From Nelumbo lutea (taxonomy: Eukaryota > Streptophyta > Magnoliopsida > Proteales > Nelumbonaceae): a stretch of DNA of 64,000 nucleotides. Under the pieces are notes generated by a model. That model was not told the origin of the DNA. It did not search any database and saw nothing but the letters and a program-made list of their open reading frames with translations. The translations under genes and the position numbers were made by a program. The stretch covers positions 50,642,922 through 50,706,921 of the forward strand of contig JAKGHH010000004.1 in the NCBI GenBank assembly GCA_022828595.1, written 5' to 3'. This document shows positions 57,421 through 64,000 of the stretch, in pieces; the first letter of the stretch is position 1, and each line of letters begins with the position of its first letter.

Positions 57421-58196
57421 TTAAGGTGCCTCTTGTCTGAATACTTGTTCCCCTTTTGATTTGAAGAAATCAGGGCTGAATGGTTGTATTAGAGTGTCAA
57501 CTTGCATTTCTTTCCTCCTGACCTCTTCATTCCTTACTAGATAATAAACATGATGTAAATCTGGCATTTCATCCCTTCCCAAAATTTGAGACCTTATGCT
57601 CTCATACATTGGGTCTAAACCAGCCAAGAACTTAAAGGCTCTACCCTCTTCAATTTGTTTATCATGCCTCTCCTTGTCTCTGGCATTCTCCCAATCAAGA
57701 ATAAGGTGGTGATCAAGCTCTTCCCACAGTCCTTCTAGGGTTGCAAAATATGTTGCAACTGCCATATCTCCTTGTTTCAAGGCAGCAATGTCTTGGTTTA
57801 GCCTATAAATTCTGGCATTGTTCTTTCTCTATCCATAAGTTTTAGACACTTTCTCCCAAATCTTAGCAGCAGTGGAAAAGTGTTGAACAGTCCTGGCTAC
57901 TCTTGGAGTCATTGAAGCAAGCAGTCAGGACATAACAGTAGCATTCTCCTTACGCCAAACTGCGTACTCCACACTACCCACTTCAGGTTCCTTCTTCTAC
58001 CCGTCTAAATAACCCGTGAGTTCCCGGGAAGTAATGAAGAGCATGGCAGAAACAGACCGTTCTCTGAAATTGTATTCATCCAACAACACACTGGTGATCT
58101 GCAAACTGTGCGGATTTGGATTCTCTAGATTAGGAGACCTCCCACCAGATCTATTATCCCTAGAAGACACTTCCGTGGATAATGAAGACATCTCCT
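57421..58196 (-). pseudogene. Copia gag
   Basis: 58191-57997 is the N-terminus (SLQITSVLLDEYNFRERSVS, GYLDG), then stops at 57996 and 57928. 57780-57421 is the core (QGDMAVATYFATLEGLWEEL, FLAGLDPMYESIRSQILG). The knuckle region (57240-57420) is broken. Confidence 0.85.
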
Positions 58197-58642
58197 CCCT
58201 CTTACAATGATCACGATTGCAAACTCAGTACAAAGAATACTGTTTCAGACATACCGAAGTTGTTACAGTCCTGAGAACACGTAACAGATCTGAAACCAAG
58301 AGCAACCCACCGCTGCACTGTGCTGACTTCTGCTGTCGCTGTAGTGACCCCTACGACCAGTACTAGGACTGCCGAAATCAGTCCTCCACCTGGATCTGTT
58401 CCACACAGATCTCTCTTAGCAGCCGAATGGCTACTACCTGCTGTAAGTAGTCTAGTAGGGCATCAGCTTCTGGGACAAACTCCCCTTGGGCCCAACAACC
58501 AAGGGAAACCCTAGGTACAGATTTTGCTGTGTTCTACGGCAACCCTAGGGTTTCTTCACAGCGACCAAGATAGGGAAGGAAAAAGAAGGAATAGATAAGA
58601 GTAGAAAAGGTGGCGGCAGCTGTAACCAGGAGATGGATTAAA

Positions 58643-58654
58643 GCTTTGATACCA
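58643..58654 (-). promoter_or_regulatory. Copia primer-binding site
   Basis: Minus strand TGGTATCAAAGC, one base from the initiator Met-tRNA match, directly after the 5' LTR. Confidence 0.85.
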
Positions 58655-58902
58655 TGTTTGCTGGAACACAGTAGCTGAAGAAGAAGAGGAGAAAGTTTAA
58701 GAATGGCGGCTCAAAACCTTTTAGCCGACCCTACTATCCTATATATATGTTTATTACATAGTGTTACATGAAAGGACTAGAATGCCCCTGATTAGTGATG
58801 GGACACCTAGACAAATAAAACATTAAACAAGTTTAGGCCCAATAACTAATGACTTAAGACCCAGCAAAGACAAACATATACATTAAATCTGCCGAACCAA
58901 CA
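58655..58902 (-). repeat. Copia 5' LTR
   Basis: Matches 53629-53890. The TATA box TATATATAGG (minus, near 58738) is shared by both LTRs. Confidence 0.93.
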
Positions 58903-60455
58903 TATAGTTTCTCTTGTACTTGGGTAAGTCTGAACACTCAGGGAAAGGTTTCAGGTAGGGATTGGTTCCCTCACCAGAGATCGGTCCAGAACTTAATCTT
59001 GTTTCCATCTCCCATCTCATATCTAATAATAGAGATAAAATTAGTGTAACAAGAAGAAATACCTTTCCAAGGGTTTGGTGCATTCTCTCGGGTCAGGTGG
59101 ACTTTGCTATCCCAACCATTGGTAATTAATCCATTTTTGCTTTTGATAAAATCTGTCCAAAGAGAGCTTGATTCTAGAGGGAACCTCCACAGCCATTTAC
59201 CAAGAAGAGCTTGGTTTCTTTCCTTAAGATGCCCAAGGCCCGAACCCCCTTCCTCCCTTCGTTTGCAACCTTGCTTCCAGCTTACGAAGGGATCTGCTAC
59301 CTTCCAGCTTGGTTTCTCAATTTGATCTGCTACCTTCGAAGGGATAAGGAACACAGAAAGGTAGTAAATGGGCATATTTTCTAGGGATGCTTTAATTAGG
59401 GTGAGTCTCCCCCCTTTCAAGAGGTAGATCGTCCAAGTGGCTAATCTCTTTCACAGTTCTCAATCACCGAGTCCCAAAATTGAATGTTCCTTGGGCTCCC
59501 TCCTAGAGGCATCCCTAAATAATTTATGGGCAAATTCTCCACTTTACAACCCAACACTTCCTGGATTCTGTCAATGAGTCTATCAGCAATATTTATCTGG
59601 TTATCCCGACCTGCTTTTGGAGAAGTTCATAGAGACTGGACACCATTTCAAAACAACACCCTTTTCAAATGTGTAATATTCTGTAAATCAGCTTCTAGGA
59701 AGACAATTACATTGTCAGCAAAAAGAAGATGAGAGACTTGTGTGGCTTGTCTTCCTACTTCGAATCCACTTATCAATCTTAAAGATTTGGCCTTCTCAAG
59801 GAATTGACTAAGAATATCTGCCACTAAGTTAAACAGAAAAGGGAAAAGAGGGTAGCCCAGTCTTAGACCTTGACTAGCTTTGAAATAACATTTGTGTTCT
59901 CTCTTTATTAACACCAAAAACCAAGCTGAACTAATACAGCCTTTTATCCAACACAGCCATTTGTCACCAAAACCTTTCAGCTTCAAGATACTCAGCAAGC
60001 AATCCCAATCAACATTGTCATAAGCTTTTTCAAGGTCAAATTTGATTACAACATTCGGCTGACCTTTTTTTTTTCCTGTCCTTGACACTTTCATTCACCA
60101 CTAGAATGTTATCAACTATTTGGCTCCCTTTTATGAAAGCATATTGATTAGAGGTAACGATGTCCCCCACCACTTCCTTTAGTTTTCTTGCGTAGACTTT
60201 CGCCAAAATCTTATAGAAGCTTCCAATCAAACTGATGGGTCTGAAGTCCTTTGTTTCTAAAGTGCCATTTTTCTTGGTGATTAGTCAAAGGAAAGGTGAG
60301 TTATTACCTTTATGTTCAATGGCCAAGTGGTGAAAGTCCTTAAAAGCCTCCAACAAATCCTCTTTAATTATTTCCCAACGGGGCCCGGTCTCTGTCCAAA
60401 CCAAACACCACTTGTTTAATTTACTCAAAGTCTCTTTCCAACCAATCTCTCTCTC
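58903..60455 (-). pseudogene. LINE reverse transcriptase, catalytic Asp lost
   Basis: From 60455 down: a damaged RT start, ISLIGSFYKILAKVYARKLK-like (60236-60170), QYAFIKGSQIVDNILVVNE, VVIKFDLEKAYDNVDWDCLL (60050-59990), QGLRLGYPLFPFLFNLVADI, and HLLFADNVIVF near 59720, where L1 RTs have FADD: the second Asp is Asn. The post-RT thumb reads GGRLTLIKASLENMPIYYLS and SGLGHLKERNQALLGKWLWR. The zinc finger runs into the copia insertion. Antisense to the DUF707 gene. Confidence 0.88.
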
Positions 60456-61280
60456 TCTCTCTCTCTTTTTTTTTCGATAAATAAATTCATCTTCCATTAA
60501 ATTAATGATTGGTTACAAGAAAATCCCTTTAGAGGTGCGAGGTGCCGCCTTCCTAACAGCAAATACAAGAACTATAACAGAAATTACATGAATGTTGATG
60601 TTAAAACAAGAGTAACATTTGTGCCCAGAACAATGTTTCCCTCTTTATCCCTTGTTTATCCAAGACATCTGCAAATGCATTAGCTGATCTCCCAACTCAC
60701 TGTAATGTTATAGACATATTTCTTGTCAGCCATTTGAATTTCTTTAACTCATTTTTGTAGCCCCAAGTGACATCCTTCGGATTATTTAACCAGTCCACCA
60801 CTGTCTTAGAATCCCCTTCAATCAGAAGCTGCTCCACGCCCACTTCTTTTGCAAAAAGTATTCCTTGTATTGCAGCAAACAGTTCTGCCTGGATAGAGTT
60901 CCCAACACCTAAAGGGCCAGAGTGGAGTAAGACAACCTCTCCAGCCTCATTCCTTAGTACACCTCCCATCCCAGAGGGACCCGGGTTACCCTGGCTACTC
61001 CCATCAAAATTCAGCTTCAAAGAACCAAGAGGAGGGGGGACCCAGCTAGTCAATACCCTTACCTTGTAGGAGGAACAGCTTGCTACCAATTTTCAATCCT
61101 TCCAACAATCAGTAAAAGAGAAATGGTTAAATAATTCTAGAGTCTTTAACCAATGTATTGACCTGGACATAATGCAGTCCAATCTCTCTTCTCAATTGAT
61201 AGAATGTAATTGCATCTATTTCACCCATCCCTAGGCCCTGGATAGCTGGAGTGGACCAACATTGGGTAATGGCCTTTATA
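60456..61280 (-). pseudogene. LINE 3' end with RNase H
   Basis: The frame at 61089-60697 holds an almost undamaged RNase H: LKLNFDGSSQGNPGPSGMGG, QAELFAAIQGILFAKEVGVE, LIEGDSKTVVDWL and NELKKFKWLTRN. All four acidic catalytic positions seem kept. The tail region (60480-60640) ends against a (CT)n/T9 tract (60445-60475) that is its poly(A) junction. Inserted into the preceding LINE RT. 61100-61280 is its upstream zinc-finger tail. Confidence 0.82.
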
Positions 61281-61944
61281 TCCATCTGTATATTTATTTA
61301 TTTATAGACTTCTCTTGGGATCTTTAGGCCAAGGTAGAACTTTTTGATTGACTTTACTATCATGAATAAGTTATATGACTAACAGATTGCTTCAAGTTTA
61401 TTAAGATTTAATTACAGATTTAAATACATTAAGTATAACATTTTTTGTTAGTGATTTTTTTTTTTGTATTAGTTGGTTCAGTAATAACTTAAAAGATAAG
61501 ATATAAAAACATGCATATATACATATGCATGTATGTAGTATCTAAAAAGACAAAATTATATTATAAAAATGCATGATTTAAAATATATGATAAACGTATG
61601 AATTATGGTAAACATAGTTATATATAATTACAAAAACATATACCAAATGCGTATAATTACATATCTTGTCTTAAAAATATGTATACGCAATTTTTTTTTT
61701 CAAATTTAACATTATTTATGCTGTTTTCATATCTTGAGTACCAGAATCAACCTCAGAATTCTTACTAGAAGCAATGATGTATCAATAAGCAGAAACCAGC
61801 AATGTTCCATATCAGCAACCAAAAAATTTACTTGTAATACACCATAAATCTGTCTCTTATGTCTAGATGTATCTATGAATAAGTTGAAGCCTTGAACTAA
61901 AGGTTAACCAAAACAACTTCTACTAGACATTCCTCTCTGAAGTT
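61281..61944. other. AT-rich DUF707 intron sequence
   Basis: No gene; imperfect (CATATA)n-like stretches around 61510-61680. Confidence 0.5.
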
Positions 61945-62830
61945 TTTTTTATCAGTAAAGAAGAAAGTTTTATTAATTCAAAGAGAAAATTTTAGTACGT
62001 CTGATTAAGATATTACAACCACCCAAATACAAAAGATTTGCATTAGTGCCCATAATAGCTGATGTCCATTTACCCCTTGTTTTGATAATGAATCCACCAT
62101 CCTATTCACAGATCTTCTGACCCTTAAGTAAGAAGTGTTTAACTCCCTTGATAAGCAATCAATCTCGTTGAAGACATGCCTATAAATCCATTGTGCTTGT
62201 GGCATATGCCTTTTGCCCAAGTTATGATTAACTTTGAGTCCCCCTCTACTTCCAGATTTCAAAAGTCTAATTACTTTGCTAGGCCTTGCAGTAAGGTCAT
62301 CAACTTAGCTTTCAGGGAATCTCCACTTGCTGACCCTGGGTTATCCATAGAACTCCCATCAAAGTTCAACTTTAGTTTATTGTTTGGAGGAGATTGCCAT
62401 TCTATAACCAACTTGTCTTTTTCCTTTGAGGTTTGTGCTACTTCTGCCCATTTTCTTATTATATCTTTCGTTGAAAAATCTTAGAAAATTTCCATAGTTT
62501 TTACCCAGTGTGCCACTTTGATTTTATAGAATCTACTAATTCCTTGGGCCTACTTATTTCATTGAACATTCTCCCATTTCTTTCTTCCCAAATAGTCCAC
62601 ACTACTGCTGCTGCTGTAACTACCTTAAACATCACTCTTCCTCTTTTCTTTGGCTGCCTTAGGAAAGTTGTGTGAAAGAGACAACATTTTGAGGAGGGAG
62701 TCACTTGCACCCAAAGAGAGAGCATACGTATACATAAAATACAAGCAGGAAGGAAAGTAGTAAGAAGGATCAAATTTCACTGCTTGCTTTTCATTGAGTC
62801 CCCCTCTTTGATGTTACATCATACAACGTG
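61945..62830 (-). pseudogene. LINE 3' end with zinc finger and RNase H
   Basis: 62773-62501: RT zinc-finger tail (LWVQVTPSSKCCLFHTTF, AAVVWTIWEERNGRMF). 62484-62270: LKLNFDGSSMDNPGSAS. 62262-62005: HVFNEIDCLSRELNTSYLRV and VNRMVDSLSKQGVNGHQLLW. It ends at a T8 tract (61942-61949), the complement of a poly(A) tail. Confidence 0.78.
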
Positions 62831-63418
62831 CAACTAACCACCCGAGGGACTGGGATTGATAGTCCAAAATGTGGAAAAAAGGGATTGGCAGTAAATATGG
62901 GAGAATAAAATTTTTAACAAATTAAAAACCCTTCTAGATCAGACAAGATAAAGTTTTTCTAATTAAGAAATATTCCATAGGTCAAATTCAACATGTCTTG
63001 GACAACTGAGCCACCTTGGGAAAAATCTAGGGCCAAATAACATTAAAGTTGATCTATTTTCACAGAAAGATCTCAAATTTGTTACTTATCTTCATCTTAT
63101 AGGTATAAAATCTATATCAAAGACTCCTTGAATGAAGGGCTACCGACTGATAAATTTTTTGTGTTCCTAAGTGGGTGCCTTCGATTGTTGAGGTCACTTG
63201 TATGACAGGATGATGTCAGTAGGTCATTGATGTTCCAGGACCTCAGTTTGTAGATGTGATACTTTGAAACCAAGTTGAAGATTAGATGATGATTCTTGGT
63301 TGTATTTGAGTATTATTCAAGTGAGAAATAAGAGAGACAAGGAAGACTGAAAAAAAAAAGAATGGAGAGAGATTGGGCTAATCAGCTAAATCCTAGTAGC
63401 CCCACTAAACATAGTACA
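62831..63418. other. Unassigned intron sequence
   Basis: No coding exon of the DUF707 gene or known repeat recognised. Confidence 0.4.
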
Positions 63419-63555
63419 TAGTTTTCAAGGTGCCAAGGTGAGGCTAGATGACAAGGGGCATCTTGTTGCTTACACACCTAGGCCTTTTTTTTTAAAGAAA
63501 AAACATGAATCCTATAGTAATTCCTCAGGTTCCATAGCAACCAACAGTCATCTTT
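63419..63555 (+). repeat. Dispersed repeat TTTTCAAGGTGCCAAGG, second copy
   Basis: Aligns with 23543-23650 (minus) and its continuation left of the MITE at 23069. AACATGAATCCTATAGTAATTCCTCAGG pairs with ACATAGATCCTAGGGTAGTT there. Confidence 0.6.
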
Positions 63556-63594
63556 CACTAGTAATTCTATAATCTTCACAAAAAAGGTATAGAT

Positions 63595-64000
63595 TGTTGA
63601 TCCTATGTGTTTTGATGATAGCAAACTCATTGAGAGTGCTAATGGTGTGTTAAGCATGCGGCTAACTTAAGTAAGCTTCTCAGAGACTCAATTGTTTTAA
63701 AGAAAAATTGCTACAAAAGATGAAGAAGTCGAAGCTTTGCTTGATTCAACTGCCTTAGTTTCATTTTCTCAGCACCATCTCCAAGTTTCTCCATTGAGGA
63801 TGCTCCAAGCAAATTCAAGCATGATAAAGCTACTATAAGAACTCAAGGTTTTGGAGCTACTCAAGGGGTTGAATGCTACAACAACTCATCAAGGAGGAAG
63901 ACTACGTTGAGCGATGTTTGAAATGTCATATCTTTAGGATCTTGATGTAATAAGTTGCATGAGATGCACTTTTTTTTATGCTCAAAAAAACTATTACTTT
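63595..64000 (+). repeat. Possible copia LTR fragment, cut by window end
   Basis: Starts TGTTGATCCTATGTGTTTTGATGATAGCAAA, resembling the LTR starts of SIRE/Angela-type copia elements. No internal coding region is seen before the window ends. Confidence 0.4.

Larger units (their letters stand above)
53629..58902 (-). mobile_element. Near-complete Ty1/copia retrotransposon
   Basis: 5.27 kb. LTRs of 262 bp (left, 3') and 248 bp (right, 5') are nearly identical, differing mainly by a 14-bp indel in a GAAGAA tract and about ten substitutions, so this is one of the youngest insertions. Flanking CATAG (53624-53628) against TATAG (58903-58907), one mismatch. A complete domain order is present. Inserted in the zinc-finger part of a LINE. 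Confidence 0.95.

Noticed and set aside
1..64000. A novel bacterial-type defence or biosynthetic system
   Set aside because: All coding sequence that I can read belongs to transposable elements or two spliced plant genes; nothing supports an operon or gene cluster.

Overview
This is a stretch of plant nuclear DNA, almost certainly from an angiosperm. The evidence is spliced genes with GT-AG introns, plant-type Ty3 elements of the Tat lineage, Ty1/copia elements, L1-type LINEs that carry an RNase H domain, hAT transposons, and several families of small inverted-repeat elements (MITEs). I cannot name the species. There is no bacterial, organellar, tRNA, rRNA or CRISPR content that I can see. 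More than 80% of the window looks like transposable-element sequence, most of it broken and nested.

Only two host genes are supported. On the minus strand, a complete three-exon gene (27072 down to 20930, 438 codons) encodes a ten-helix EamA/DMT membrane transporter of the SLC35F5 type. Its second intron (4.7 kb) holds LINE, copia and MITE debris, and the end of its last exon is tandemly duplicated just downstream. On the plus strand, six exons from 47630 to 52536 encode the N-terminal half of a DUF707 protein with an N-terminal membrane anchor. The rest is not in the window, so its sixth intron exceeds 11.4 kb.

Layout: 1-2972 is a decayed hAT transposon. 2990-5740 and 18034-19217 are two ends of a plus-strand LINE. 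Between them lies a second hAT element (DUF659/BED type), itself split by a 5'-truncated Tat retrotransposon (8890-17629). 19529-19909 is a Tourist-like MITE with a TTA target duplication. 20557-28750 is the transporter gene. 28905-31770 is an element with about 0.5-kb inverted arms that may carry a captured exon. 32261-34010 holds small MITEs, LTR debris and a minisatellite. 35309-47110 is an old Ty3/gypsy element broken by four later insertions: three hAT-type MITEs and a complete Tat element (38083-46544) with a perfect 5-bp target duplication. 47630-64000 is the DUF707 gene, with its introns filled by antisense copia and LINE copies, including a nearly intact copia element (53629-58902).

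Two patterns cut across the window. First, several unrelated elements have lost catalytic residues through apparent G-to-A changes (Asp to Asn, Glu to Lys, Gly to Ser), as expected from deamination of methylated cytosine. Second, both Tat elements keep a reading frame on the strand opposite gag-pol, downstream of pol; in one of them it has its own TATA box. I found no convincing new defence, metabolic or regulatory system. The most informative content is the nesting record, the antisense Tat gene, the long-armed element and the hAT/MITE families.
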